Notes under the pieces: generated by a model
The model's database searches: none
What the model was told of the DNA's origin: nothing
What the model saw: the letters and a program-made list of their open reading frames with translations, nothing else
Shown here: in pieces, positions 8,867-17,033 of the stretch
How positions within the stretch are numbered: position 1 is the first letter of the stretch
Layout of the letters: each line of letters starts with the position of its first letter
Program-made: the position numbers and the translations under genes
DNA from: Acuticoccus sp965213555
GTDB lineage: Bacteria > Pseudomonadota > Alphaproteobacteria > Rhizobiales > Amorphaceae
Direction of reading: 5' to 3'
Length of the DNA: 64,000 bases
Assembly (NCBI RefSeq): GCF_965213555.1
Contig: NZ_OZ243890.1
Coordinates: forward strand, 2,728,001 to 2,792,000

Positions 8867-9205
8867 GTGACGTACATCGTCGGCGACGCATGCATCAGGT
8901 GCAAGTACACCGACTGCGTGGAGGTCTGTCCGGTGGACTGCTTCTACGAGGGCGAAACCATGCTCGTGATCCACCCCGACGAGTGCATCGACTGTGGGGT
9001 CTGCGAGCCTGAATGCCCGGTGGACGCCATCAAGCCGGACACCGAGCCTGGCACGGAGAAGTGGGTCGAGCTGAACGCCAAGTACGCCGCCGAATGGCCG
9101 AACATCACCGTCAAGAAGGACCCCTTGCCCGACGCGGCGGACTGGGAGACGGCGACGAACAAGCTTGAGGAGCACTTCAGTTCCGCTCCGGGGACCGGTG
9201 ACTAG
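8867..9205 (+). CDS. fdxA: seven-iron ferredoxin FdxA
   Basis: This low-potential electron carrier has one [3Fe-4S] and one [4Fe-4S] cluster, 112 residues. The start is GTG 8867 with an AAGGGA ribosome site. Cys9, 12, 17, 21 and 25 lie in CIRCKYTDCVEVCPVDC, and a second set in CIDCGVCEPECP. The C-terminal extension, rich in Trp and acidic residues (WVELNAKYAAEW), is typical of FdxA. It is separate from but adjacent to the S4 gene and carD, the conserved order in Hyphomicrobiales. The redox partner is unknown. Confidence 0.96.
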   Translation: MTYIVGDACIRCKYTDCVEVCPVDCFYEGETMLVIHPDECIDCGVCEPECPVDAIKPDTEPGTEKWVELNAKYAAEWPNITVKKDPLPDAADWETATNKLEEHFSSAPGTGD

Positions 9206-9592
9206 CAGCTTCACGCCACCGTCGAGCGGGTCACGCTGCTTATGAGGCTGGGTTAACCGCGGATGAACCCCGCCGAAGGTACGGGAGGTTCCGCCACCGG
9301 CTCTTCAAAACCCTGGTTTGGTGTGGTATATGTATCGAATGCCGTGTTGGCATGACCGCGTGCGCGGATGTCGCCGGCTCCGCGGCGTTCGAACCCGGCA
9401 CCGCAACAGACAGGAGCGGAATTCCCGTGGGTCGCGTCGGCCTGCCTGTGCCGTCCCGACCACCCCGCACGTGGGCCCGGGTGTTGCCGCTGCCGTCGGG
9501 CGGCGACACGCCCGGTCACGCGACATCCCACAAGAAAACGACACGATCGTCCGTCAAGGATGCGTGATCATTTCGAGGAGTATCAAGACTCT
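9206..9592 (+). other. intergenic region between fdxA and carD
   Basis: 387 bases without a convincing gene. Short reading frames on both strands lack family features and ribosome sites. It contains the promoter-like site described separately and a short hairpin, ATGCC-GTGTT-GGCAT (9339-9353), at about the expected transcription start. ATG 9560 would extend CarD by 11 residues, but homologues begin MATVKK. Confidence 0.6.
9304..9332 (+). promoter_or_regulatory. candidate sigma70-type promoter for carD
   Basis: TTCAAA (9304-9309) and TATATG (9327-9332) are separated by exactly 17 bases. Each box matches four of six consensus positions. It stands in one of the few AT-rich spots of this GC-rich region, upstream of carD. 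Inferred from sequence only. Confidence 0.45.
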
Positions 9593-10180
9593 ATGGCTAC
9601 GGTGAAGAAGAGCGCTGCCCCGAAGTCGGCGTTCAAGCCGAACGAGCACGTCGTCTACCCGGCGCACGGCGTCGGTCAGGTGCAGTCGATCGAGAAGACC
9701 GAGTTCGCGGGGTACACGCTCGATCTGATCGTCGTGAGCTTTGCCAAGGACAAGATGACGCTGCGCGTTCCGGTGAACAAAGCCAAGGCCGTGGGGATGC
9801 GCAAGCTCGCCGATGCCGAGACCACGAAGAAGGCGCTCGACACGGTGGCCGGCCGGGCGCGGGTGAAGCGTACAATGTGGAGCCGCCGCGCACAGGAGTA
9901 CGAGGCGAAGATCAACTCCGGCGACCTCATCGCGATCTCAGAGGTCGTTCGAGATCTCTACAGGGCCGAGAGCCAGCCGGAGCAGTCCTACTCGGAGCGT
10001 CAACTCTACGAGGCGGCGCTGGATCGCATGTCGCGCGAGATCGCTGCGATCAACAAGACCGATGAGCCGGCGGCGATCAAGGTGATCGAGGCGCAGCTCG
10101 CCAAGAGCCCGAGGCGCACCAACGCCGACGAGGCCGAGGCAGACGCCGAAGCCGACGAGCTGCACGAGAAGGCGGCCTGA
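9593..10180 (+). CDS. carD: CarD-family transcriptional regulator
   Basis: CarD proteins bind RNA polymerase beta through an N-terminal Tudor-like RID domain and stabilise open promoter complexes. The 195-residue product starts MATVKKSAAPKSAFKPNEHV. The RID domain is at about residues 16-75 (VVYPAHGVGQ, DKMTLRVPVNKA). A helical DNA-binding domain with KRTMWSRRAQEYEAKINSGD and PEQSYSERQLYEAALDR spans about 85-165. The tail is acidic and Ala-rich. A GAGGAG lies 12 bases before ATG 9593, somewhat far. Monocistronic by appearance, with its own candidate promoter. Confidence 0.95.
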   Translation: MATVKKSAAPKSAFKPNEHVVYPAHGVGQVQSIEKTEFAGYTLDLIVVSFAKDKMTLRVPVNKAKAVGMRKLADAETTKKALDTVAGRARVKRTMWSRRAQEYEAKINSGDLIAISEVVRDLYRAESQPEQSYSERQLYEAALDRMSREIAAINKTDEPAAIKVIEAQLAKSPRRTNADEAEADAEADELHEKAA

Positions 10181-10258
10181 CGCGGCGCAGGGTCGACGGG
10201 GGCAGGCCGCTCGTTCGAGCGCTCCTCCCGCCGCCCGATGCCGCTCGCGAGGGCGAGC

Positions 10259-10402
10259 ATGGACGCAATACCCGACCTGCAGCCCGCGGTGTACCTCGTC
10301 GCGGGGGTTGTCGTCCTGGTGTTTCCGCGGATCTTGAACTACATCGTCGCCGGCTACCTCATCTTCGTCGGCGCCACCGGGCTGTGGCCGAACATCATCT
10401 GA
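10259..10402 (+). CDS. DUF3096 small membrane protein (47 residues)
   Basis: This short gene begins at ATG 10259 and ends at TGA 10400-10402. The product starts MDAIPDLQPAVYLVAGVV, continues FPRILNYIVAGYLIFVGATG and ends LWPNII. Two hydrophobic segments flank the PRILNYIVAGYLI motif that characterises DUF3096 proteins, which have the same length and the order hydrophobic-PR-LNYIVA-YLI-G. Function is unknown; it is predicted to sit in the inner membrane. It lies 78 bases after carD on the same strand and may share its transcript. Confidence 0.8.
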   Translation: MDAIPDLQPAVYLVAGVVVLVFPRILNYIVAGYLIFVGATGLWPNII

Positions 10403-10709
10403 GTGCTGCTTCAACCGAGCCGCTGCGAGCGCGCCGTCGCGCCATCGCGCCCTGCGATGCACCGGCGATGGGCGGCCGAACGTGGGTGGGGCGTCGGTCC
10501 GCTCGCCGAACCCGACCCATCGTCGCCAACCGGTGCGAAGGCGACCGACAATGACGCGACGACGCAGCAGCACGCGGGGCGGCGCTTCCGCCGCCAGCGC
10601 CGCGTCCAATGGCGGATGCAAGACGGCCGCGACGCCTGCTGTCGGCGGAGCCTCCTCGTGTGAAGGGGTGGCGCCTGGGCGGGCCCGTCGCCGCCAGCGC
10701 GCGACCGGG
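10403..10709. other. intergenic region upstream of the sulfotransferase-like gene
   Basis: 307 bases. Frames here are Arg/Ala/Ser-rich shadows without motifs. The sulfotransferase frame itself is open back to 10482, but that part has no homology-like features, so it is taken as non-coding. No promoter or terminator could be recognised. Confidence 0.4.
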
Positions 10710-11576
10710 ATGGCGGACGCGCGCGAAGCCGCAACGCGGGGGGCGACGCAGCCGGCGGAGGCGGGCATCACCGTCGTTGGCACCTTCCGCTCGGGGACCA
10801 ACTTCCTCCGTAGCGTGCTGGAGCTCAACTACCACTGCACGGTGCGCTACAACACGCTCGGATGGAAGCATTGGGTGCTGCCGCTCTACACCCCCGACGG
10901 AGTCCAGACCTATCCGACGACCCGCCTCGCCTTCATCACGAAGAACCCGTTCTCCGCGCTTGCATCGCTGCACGCCTACGCCGGGGGCCGTCGAAACAAC
11001 CTATCATCGAGCGCACGGGACGGGATGTCCGCCTTCCTGTCCAACCCCTTCGTCATCCACAACGGCAAGGGGGAGAGCCTCGAGATGTGGTTCCGCACGC
11101 CGGTGGACTACTGGACCGCGATCAACTGGAACTTGTCGTCCGCCGTGGCGTCGCCGCTCGCCGCTCGCCCCGTGCGCTACGAGGATCTCGTCGACGCCCC
11201 GGAGGCGGTGACGGACGGGCTTGCCGGCGCGTGGGGGCTCACCCGCCGGGAGGCGCCGTTCCAGGTCATCGAGAACCGGGCGCGAAACCTACCGAACGCC
11301 GGGCAGCTCGTCGACGCCAGGGCCTACGCCCGCGACGAGGTGTTCGATCGGGACAGGGTGGCGACGCACCGCTACATGGACGACTACGCGCCGGCTGACG
11401 TCGCCCTCGTGATGGGGACGCTGGACCACGACCTCGTCGCACGGCTCGGCTACGCCGACCTCCTTACGCGGCTCGCGGGTGCATCCGGACGCCGGTCGGC
11501 GGCTCGGACGCTCGCCGGCCGCGCGCGGGCACTCCTTCGCCGCCCGCGTCCGCGGTCAGACCGACACGGCGCATAA
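10710..11576 (+). CDS. sulfotransferase-like P-loop protein
   Basis: A predicted PAPS-dependent sulfotransferase fold, 288 residues from ATG 10710. The N-terminal beta strand and loop GITVVGTFRSGTNFLRSVLE (about residues 19-38) match the 5'-phosphosulfate-binding loop, in which R/K-SGT-N/T is conserved. FITKNPFSALASLHAYAG resembles the 3'-phosphate-binding RDP segment with NP in place of RDP. RPVRYEDLVDAPEAV is the usual late R-YEDL motif. The Arg-rich C-terminus is probably not folded. Longer starts upstream to 10482 are open but unlike the family. The acceptor is unknown. It stands alone, with the beta-helix/LamG gene convergent downstream. Confidence 0.72.
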   Translation: MADAREAATRGATQPAEAGITVVGTFRSGTNFLRSVLELNYHCTVRYNTLGWKHWVLPLYTPDGVQTYPTTRLAFITKNPFSALASLHAYAGGRRNNLSSSARDGMSAFLSNPFVIHNGKGESLEMWFRTPVDYWTAINWNLSSAVASPLAARPVRYEDLVDAPEAVTDGLAGAWGLTRREAPFQVIENRARNLPNAGQLVDARAYARDEVFDRDRVATHRYMDDYAPADVALVMGTLDHDLVARLGYADLLTRLAGASGRRSAARTLAGRARALLRRPRPRSDRHGA

Positions 11577-12204
11577 GAGGTCGCCTTCGTCCAGGGCGTC
11601 CTTGTGGCCCGCGAGGGCCGCAGCACCACGCTCCGCCACGGCGAAGGTGATGGCTAGAGCATCCGTTGCAGTGCGTCTCGTGCGGGCCGTAGGTTTCACG
11701 ACCATCCTTCCACCGGCAGCCCGACGTCAGGACGGGGATGACCCCGCCGATGACCCGGCGGTCGTCGACGCAAGGCCTCCCTCGCGTGTCAGTCGCCAGG
11801 AGCGGAGCGAGGCGCTCGAACTCGGCTTGCTTAATCAGAAGTGCCGTCGGCTCCTGTCGATCTCCCTTGGGAGATCGCAGGATCCGATCCGCCTTGAAGG
11901 ATCGCGCTTAGGGGTCTTGAGCCCGGATGACGACGATGGCCGACGTTCCTGTCCCGCGCCCTGGCGGGCACGCGTTGGGAGGACGCGGCCGATCGGCCGC
12001 CGGCGCTGTTTGCCCTGAGCGAGGCGCACGCAGCGAAGACGACCGTGCAGCTCGGTCGCCACCCGAATTTCCGACGCTGCGAAGTTGAAGGCGTCGACAG
12101 GACGCCCACGGGACCGACCGTCGCCGGTCGGCCTGTGTGGTCCTTACGTCCAGCGTGCGCCGAGACGCACGCTGGGATGTTAGGTCGGCCGCCGACCCGG
12201 CTCC
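11577..12204. other. non-coding or decayed region
   Basis: 628 bases between two convergent genes. No reading frame shows a recognisable motif. The only clear structure is the inverted repeat at 12150-12175, listed separately. The region could contain eroded coding DNA, but I see nothing assignable. Confidence 0.4.
12150..12175 (-). terminator. perfect 10-bp hairpin downstream of the LamG gene
   Basis: CCAGCGTGCG (12150-12159) and CGCACGCTGG (12166-12175) are perfectly complementary with a 6-base loop. The hairpin stands about 30 bases past the stop of the minus-strand gene ending at 12205. No T-run follows on either strand, so it may be a transcript-end stabiliser or an attenuator-like structure rather than a classical intrinsic terminator. 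Confidence 0.45.
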
Positions 12205-15200
12205 CTACGCGAGGTCGCCAGGAGCGAGGATCGCGTCGAAGATCATGAAGTCCGCGATCGTGCCATCGAACCCGTTGGTCGCCTTGAGGCTGCCGGAGCT
12301 GCTGCCCCAGCCAAGTCCGCCGACCTGCAACGCCTGCACGTTCTGCGTCCAGTCCACCTCAAAGTCGTCCTGGAACACGAGTTTGCCGTCGAGGAAGAGT
12401 TCGACCTCGCCATCGCCGAAGGTGGTCACCACGTTGTAGGTCCGGTTCGCTTGGATGGCGGTGGAGAAGGTGCTGTCGCTGTCCTCGTCCTGGTAGCGGG
12501 CGTAGAGCTTGCCGCTGCTGAGCCACATGGAGACGTGGTTGCCGCCACCCGAGTAGTCGCTCGCATCCTTGGAGAACAGCCCGTACGTTCCTCCGGTCGA
12601 GTCCGCCTCGAAGTCGAACGCGACGGTGGCACGGCTGACCTCAAACCTGTCGGAGTGTGCCACCGTCTTGATGTCCGACGTAGAGCCGGAGAACTCCTTC
12701 GACCCGGACAACCCGTAGATCGGCGTCGGCCGGTCCGTCCCTTCATAGACCGGCGTCGGCCGGTCCGTCCCTTCCTGCGGTCCGCCGCTCGTACCACCCT
12801 CCAACAGGGCTGCGATCTGCCGCGGCGACAAGGTTCCCTCGAGGACGAGAACATCGGAGATCGTCCCGTCGAACACATCCGAGTAGTTCGTCGCGCCGGA
12901 TGCGCTGGCCCAGCCGTTCGCGCCGACCTGCATCGCCTGAACGTTCTTCTCCCAGTTCATCACGAACGAGCCGGTGGCGCGCTCGGAGCCGTTCAACCAT
13001 ACCGTGTAACCGTCCGGCCCGAAGTTGGTGACGAGGTCGTAGTCGACGCCGGAGCGGATGCCGGAGATCTTCACCGTCTCCTCGTCGTTCGCGTTCTGGA
13101 AGCGGACGTAGAGGCTGCCGTCCATCACGTAAGACGTGTAGTGATGGCCGCCACCCACGTACATCGAGGCGTCCTTCGAGAGGAGGCCGGCGCGCGGACC
13201 CACGCTGTCGGCGTTGAACGACAGCGCGATGGTGCCCTCCTCGATGCGCAGGCTGTCCCGGTTCGGCACGACGATGACGTCCGAACTCTTCGAGACCTCC
13301 ACCTCGCCGAGCCTTTCGAAACGTGCGTCCGCGACGCTGCGCGGCGGCTCGGACGTGTCCGGCGTCGCGGGCTGGCTCGGCTCGCTCGGCCGGTTCGGCT
13401 CGTTCGGCGTGGGCTGGCTCGGTTGGCTCGGGCGACCGCCGCCCCCGCCGTTGAGAAGGTCCTCCACCTCTTGCGGTGTCGCCTTTTCATCGAGGATGAC
13501 GACATCGGAGATGGTGCCCTTGAACGGGTCGGAGATCTTGTCACCGCCCGACACGCTGCCCCAGCCGTTGGCGCCGATCTGCATCATCTGGACGTTGTTC
13601 GTCCAGTCCATGACGAACGTCGACGACGCTTGACGCGCGCCGTTAAGGTAGACCGAGTAGCCGTCAGACCCGAAGTTGACGACCACCTCGTAATCCCTCC
13701 CCGCGACGATCCCGGGGACTTCCACCATCTCGGAGCGCCCCCGGTCCTGGAAGCGTACGTGGAGGCGTCCATTCTCCACGTAGGAGGTGAAGTGATGCCC
13801 TCCGCCGTCGTAGTCCGTCGCGTCCTTCGACAGGAGGCCACCCCGCGAGCGAACGTCGTCGGCGTTGAAGGCAAACCGGATCGTCCCCTCTGAGATCTTG
13901 AAGGCTTCCCGGTCGCTGATCAGGATGACGTCGCTCGCGGAGCCACCAAGTCGAACGTCCCCGAGCCGCTCGTAGACCGCGTCGTCGAGCGTAGTTGGCG
14001 TCGCGGGCGCCGGGGTCGGTTGGTCGCGATCGTCGTCGTCGTCGTCCCGATCGTCGTCGTCGTCGTCGTCGTCCCGATCGTCGTCGTCGTCGTCGTCGTC
14101 CCGATCGTCGTCGTCCCGATCGTCGTCGTCGTCGCGATCGTCGTCGTCGTCGTCGTCGTCGCGATCGTCGTCGTCGTCCCGGTCGTCGTCGTCGTCACGC
14201 TCGGCGTCGATGAGGTCCGCGATCTGCGCCGGCGTACCCTGACCCTCCGCGATGACAAGGTCGGAGATGGTGCCGTCGAACGGTCCGACGAAGTCGGTCC
14301 CCCCCGAGGAGCTCGCCCAGCCGTTGGCGCCGATCTGCAGCGCCTGGACGTTGTTCTCCCAGTTCATCGCGAACCGGGACGAGGCGCGCTCCTCGCCGTT
14401 GAGCCAGACGGTGTAACCGCCGGGTCCGAAGTTCACGACGAGATCGTAGTCGGCACCCTCGCGGATGCTGGGAATCCGCACGGTCTCCGTGCTTCCGCTG
14501 TTCTGGAAGCGGACGACGAGCGTGCCGTCCTCGATGTAGGCGGTGAAGTGATGACCGCCGCCGTCGTAACCGGACGCATCCTTCGAGACGAGTCCGTGCA
14601 TCCCGCGCACGGCGTCGGCGTTGAAGGTGAGCGCGATGGTGCCTGCCTTAACGCTGAAGTCGCTGCTGTGCCTGATGACGATCACGTCGGCGGTGCCGCC
14701 GAACTCCTTCGCGCCCAGCCGCTCCAGGAGGACGTCGCCGAGCGGGACCTCCTCGATGGGCTCGGCGGGCTGCGAAGGCGCGTCGGGTTGATCGGGCGTC
14801 GTTGGGATGCTCGGCCTGGCCGGTGGCGAGACCGGCGCCGCCGGTCCGTCCGACAAGAGCTCGCCGATCCGCTGGTACGCGCCCTTGGTCGCGCCCACCG
14901 AGCCGGCGATGGGACGCAGGTCCTCCAGCGTGATGCCGTAGCCCCGCGCTGCGTTCACGTACGCGTCGTTGTAGTGGTTGGAGCTGCTCGGCTGGTCCCA
15001 CTGCAGCACGTGATTGCTGCCCGACGGACCCGAGTTGCTGAACTTGTGGGACGTGATGTTGTTCTGGACCGTCGCCCCAGGCGGAGAGATGATGATCGTC
15101 GCCGAGTGGCCCTGGTTCGGCACGGTGAGCAGGGTGTTGTTCCGGATCGTCACGTTCGATCCTTCGTAGATCGTCACCCCGTGCAGGATCTGGTTGTAGA

Positions 15201-15915
15201 TGACGTTGTTTTCTACGAGAACATTGTTATAGCGCCCGTCCGCCAAGAAGATCCCTTGGGTGGGAGTCGGTCGTTCGAGCAGCGAGACGTTGCCTCGAAT
15301 GACGATGTTGCTGGACGATCCCTGGAACTGGATGAAGTCGACGTGGGCACCGGGTGCCGGATAGACGAACCGCGGACCGGTGTTGTCCTCGATCAACACC
15401 CCATCGTTGCCGGCGAACTTCATCCCGTCGTTGCCGATGGCCTCAAGCTTGTTGCCGACGACCGAGATCTTGTCCGCGCCGAGGGCGACGATGCCGTTCT
15501 TGATGTCGTGAATGTAGTTGTTCTGGAACAGGACGTTCGAGGCGGCGCCGGCGAACATACCGTACCAGCCCTGGTACTCGCCATCGACCTTGCCGTTGAT
15601 CTCGGAGTTGATGATTTGGATGTAGCTCGAACCTTGGTCGACGCTGACGATGCGTGAGCCTGCTGAGCCGTTGCCCGAGTTGTTGACGTGGACGCCGTCG
15701 ATCCTGACGTGCTTGGAACCGAAGACCTCGATGGTCTCGAACCGAGCAGGGTTGTCGCGATCCTGAGATCGTATGGTGACGTAGTCCGAAAAACTTTCTC
15801 CTTGGATCCTCACGGACCCGTAATTCCCGGGTCGGAGGAGGATAAGGTCGTTGCTCGACGCCGAATTCAGCGCAGCGAGGAGCTCGCCGGCGGACGACAC
15901 GGTGGTCGTGCTCAT
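12205..15915 (-). CDS. giant beta-helix protein with four LamG-like repeats and an Asp/Arg tract
   Basis: Predicted extracellular or surface protein, 1236 residues from ATG 15915. Residues 1 to about 340 form a right-handed parallel beta-helix (repeated short strands such as NVLVENNVIYNQ and NVTIRNNTLLTVPNQ). Four concanavalin-A/LamG-like modules follow at about 398-570, 638-820, 866-1042 and 1067-1236. Each carries SKDA, GGGHH or GGGNH, a W- or F-x-LxG turn and NNVQALQ-GANGW or a variant. Pro-rich linkers join them. Linker one is an Asp tract broken by Arg at about residues 573-630. No signal peptide is seen, so a non-Sec route such as type I secretion is possible, though there is no RTX repeat. 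Ligand unknown; glycan binding is an inference from the LamG fold. Confidence 0.8.
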   Translation of the reverse strand: MSTTTVSSAGELLAALNSASSNDLILLRPGNYGSVRIQGESFSDYVTIRSQDRDNPARFETIEVFGSKHVRIDGVHVNNSGNGSAGSRIVSVDQGSSYIQIINSEINGKVDGEYQGWYGMFAGAASNVLFQNNYIHDIKNGIVALGADKISVVGNKLEAIGNDGMKFAGNDGVLIEDNTGPRFVYPAPGAHVDFIQFQGSSSNIVIRGNVSLLERPTPTQGIFLADGRYNNVLVENNVIYNQILHGVTIYEGSNVTIRNNTLLTVPNQGHSATIIISPPGATVQNNITSHKFSNSGPSGSNHVLQWDQPSSSNHYNDAYVNAARGYGITLEDLRPIAGSVGATKGAYQRIGELLSDGPAAPVSPPARPSIPTTPDQPDAPSQPAEPIEEVPLGDVLLERLGAKEFGGTADVIVIRHSSDFSVKAGTIALTFNADAVRGMHGLVSKDASGYDGGGHHFTAYIEDGTLVVRFQNSGSTETVRIPSIREGADYDLVVNFGPGGYTVWLNGEERASSRFAMNWENNVQALQIGANGWASSSGGTDFVGPFDGTISDLVIAEGQGTPAQIADLIDAERDDDDDRDDDDDRDDDDDDDDRDDDDDRDDDDRDDDDDDDDRDDDDDDDDRDDDDDDRDQPTPAPATPTTLDDAVYERLGDVRLGGSASDVILISDREAFKISEGTIRFAFNADDVRSRGGLLSKDATDYDGGGHHFTSYVENGRLHVRFQDRGRSEMVEVPGIVAGRDYEVVVNFGSDGYSVYLNGARQASSTFVMDWTNNVQMMQIGANGWGSVSGGDKISDPFKGTISDVVILDEKATPQEVEDLLNGGGGGRPSQPSQPTPNEPNRPSEPSQPATPDTSEPPRSVADARFERLGEVEVSKSSDVIVVPNRDSLRIEEGTIALSFNADSVGPRAGLLSKDASMYVGGGHHYTSYVMDGSLYVRFQNANDEETVKISGIRSGVDYDLVTNFGPDGYTVWLNGSERATGSFVMNWEKNVQAMQVGANGWASASGATNYSDVFDGTISDVLVLEGTLSPRQIAALLEGGTSGGPQEGTDRPTPVYEGTDRPTPIYGLSGSKEFSGSTSDIKTVAHSDRFEVSRATVAFDFEADSTGGTYGLFSKDASDYSGGGNHVSMWLSSGKLYARYQDEDSDSTFSTAIQANRTYNVVTTFGDGEVELFLDGKLVFQDDFEVDWTQNVQALQVGGLGWGSSSGSLKATNGFDGTIADFMIFDAILAPGDLA
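12721..12774. repeat. 30-bp tandem repeat in a LamG linker
   Basis: A 24-base block beginning CGGCGTCGGCCGGTCCGTCC occurs at 12721-12744 and again at 12751-12774, period 30. It encodes two copies of a TDRPTP-V/I-Y linker unit ahead of the fourth LamG module. It is in frame and suggests linker growth by slippage. Confidence 0.85.
14024..14197. repeat. GTC/GAC trinucleotide microsatellite encoding the Asp tract
   Basis: About 174 bases consist almost only of GTC triplets (GAC on the coding minus strand), interrupted by CCGATC or GCGATC variants that encode Arg-Asp. The product is runs of 4 to 8 Asp separated by single Arg. All interruptions keep the frame. Such tracts are prone to length change by slippage. 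Confidence 0.95.
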
Positions 15916-16138
15916 ACAGACATCCTGTGACGTGCGTGGTTGAGAGCGCGATGATCCGCGCATGGGGCACCGCCGCTCGCCGCGACGGCAGAAGGCTTTC
16001 GCTCAGGACACCGACCGCGGAACGCTCCAGGCGCCGCTCATCGACGCTGGACCGGCGAGGCCTACCGGGCCGAGCTCAGGGCGAAGGACGCTGCGACCGC
16101 GACCTCCCGTTCCAGCCTTCACCGGCAGCCCGAAGACT

Positions 16139-16161
16139 GCCTGACGTTCCTGCCGTCAGGC
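16139..16161. promoter_or_regulatory. 8-bp inverted repeat upstream of the LamG gene
   Basis: GCCTGACG (16139-16146) and CGTCAGGC (16154-16161) are separated by 7 bases. It could be an operator-like site or a hairpin in the untranslated region, about 225 bases before the LamG start. No matching regulator is encoded nearby. Confidence 0.25.
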
Positions 16162-16309
16162 TTGCACTATCTCTCACACGTCGCTTGATCATGTTTTCCC
16201 CGCGGTTCGCTCATCTTCGACATTAAAGAAAGCGATCTTTAAGCGTCGCTTTTCTCTGACGGTTTACGCGTTTCAGTAGCACTGACTAACGTAGACACAT
16301 AGTTTGTTG

Positions 16310-16585
16310 ATGTATTTCTGGAAAATTTCTGATTATCAACCTTGCATGCACATTGTTGCCCTGATTATCATAATGTTTCCACTTATCATCTTGGCTATAG
16401 CTGCTACGATGACTTGGCGGTGTGTAACCTCGATCTTACGAAAGCGCTACCCCCTAAGAAGACGTATTTGGGCAACGCTGTACGATTCAACACATGATTG
16501 CCGGTTTGCCATCGGGACGGGCGATAATGCTGCTCTGCCTCCGTGGGTCAGGCACTGCAGGCGCCGCTCGCGCAACGTCGGATAG
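16310..16585 (+). CDS. possible small membrane protein ORF in the AT-rich patch
   Basis: The frame is open from ATG 16310 to 16585 (91 residues). It contains a strongly hydrophobic segment, HIVALIIIMFPLIILAIAA, at about residues 13-31, followed by a basic stretch RKRYPLRRR. Base composition differs from all neighbours, which suggests transfer. The C-terminal third runs into the transposase-remnant zone and is Arg-rich. No family is recognised and no good ribosome site is visible, so it may be non-coding. Confidence 0.2.
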   Translation: MYFWKISDYQPCMHIVALIIIMFPLIILAIAATMTWRCVTSILRKRYPLRRRIWATLYDSTHDCRFAIGTGDNAALPPWVRHCRRRSRNVG

Positions 16586-16599
16586 CCCGGCGCACCGAT

Positions 16600-17033
16600 C
16601 AGGCGACCGGAACACGTCGGTGCGTGTGCTGGCTGTACGTCCGGCGCTCGTCGCGCTGGCGCGAGGCGAAGGCGCTCATGTCGGCCGCGCACTCTTCCGT
16701 CGACGGCACGCCGATCGAGGCGGCGGCCTCCATGAAGAGCTTCGTGCGGAAGGGACGACGACACGCCGCCTCCGGGCGACGGCGGAGGGCGCAACGCCGG
16801 GGCGGACTTGCGCGGATAGACCCGCTCCGACGAGACCCATGCGTCCGTCACCGACCCCGATGCCGGCCCGTCGCAAGGGCGACGGCCGAGGGCCAGCTCG
16901 CCTTCGTAGGGCATGTCCTCGCGGAGAACCGCCACGGCCTGGGTGTGCGCGCGCCGGCGACCCGGCGACCCGGCGACAGGCCAGGCGGAGCGCGAGCCAT
17001 CGCTCGCGCTCCTCGACCGTCATCTGATCTAAG
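16600..17033 (+). pseudogene. IS5-family transposase remnant
   Basis: Fragments of an IS5-type DDE transposase appear in order but in different frames. The stretch LMSAAHSSVDGTPIEAAASM with KSF corresponds to the family's LLSDEHFSVDGTLIEAWASMKSF, including the first catalytic Asp. DLRG-stop-TRSDETHASVTDPDA matches DFRGQTRSNDTHASTTDPDA, the stop replacing Gln (CAG to TAG). QLAFVGHVLAENRHGL and GQAEREPSLALLDRHLI follow. The N-terminus and the terminal DDE region are missing, so it is dead. It marks a past insertion next to the AT-rich patch; no inverted terminal repeats or target duplication could be identified. Confidence 0.8.

Larger units (their letters stand above)
15916..16599. other. intergenic region with AT-rich patch and hairpin
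   Basis: 684 bases upstream of the minus-strand LamG gene. Bases 16170-16500 are clearly AT-richer than the rest of the window. An 8-bp perfect inverted repeat, GCCTGACG-7-CGTCAGGC (16139-16161), precedes the patch. It may hold the LamG promoter, but no boxes stand out. A possible small ORF within it is listed separately. The patch directly abuts the transposase remnant. Confidence 0.45.

Noticed and set aside
14024..14197. Possible CRISPR-like array at the repeated GTC block
   Set aside because: Repeats are a coding trinucleotide microsatellite without spacers of constant length.
14020..15657. Plus-strand 545-residue frame with a long Val/Ile tract
   Set aside because: It is the antisense of the Asp microsatellite and LamG modules; the Val tract is only the complement of GAC repeats.
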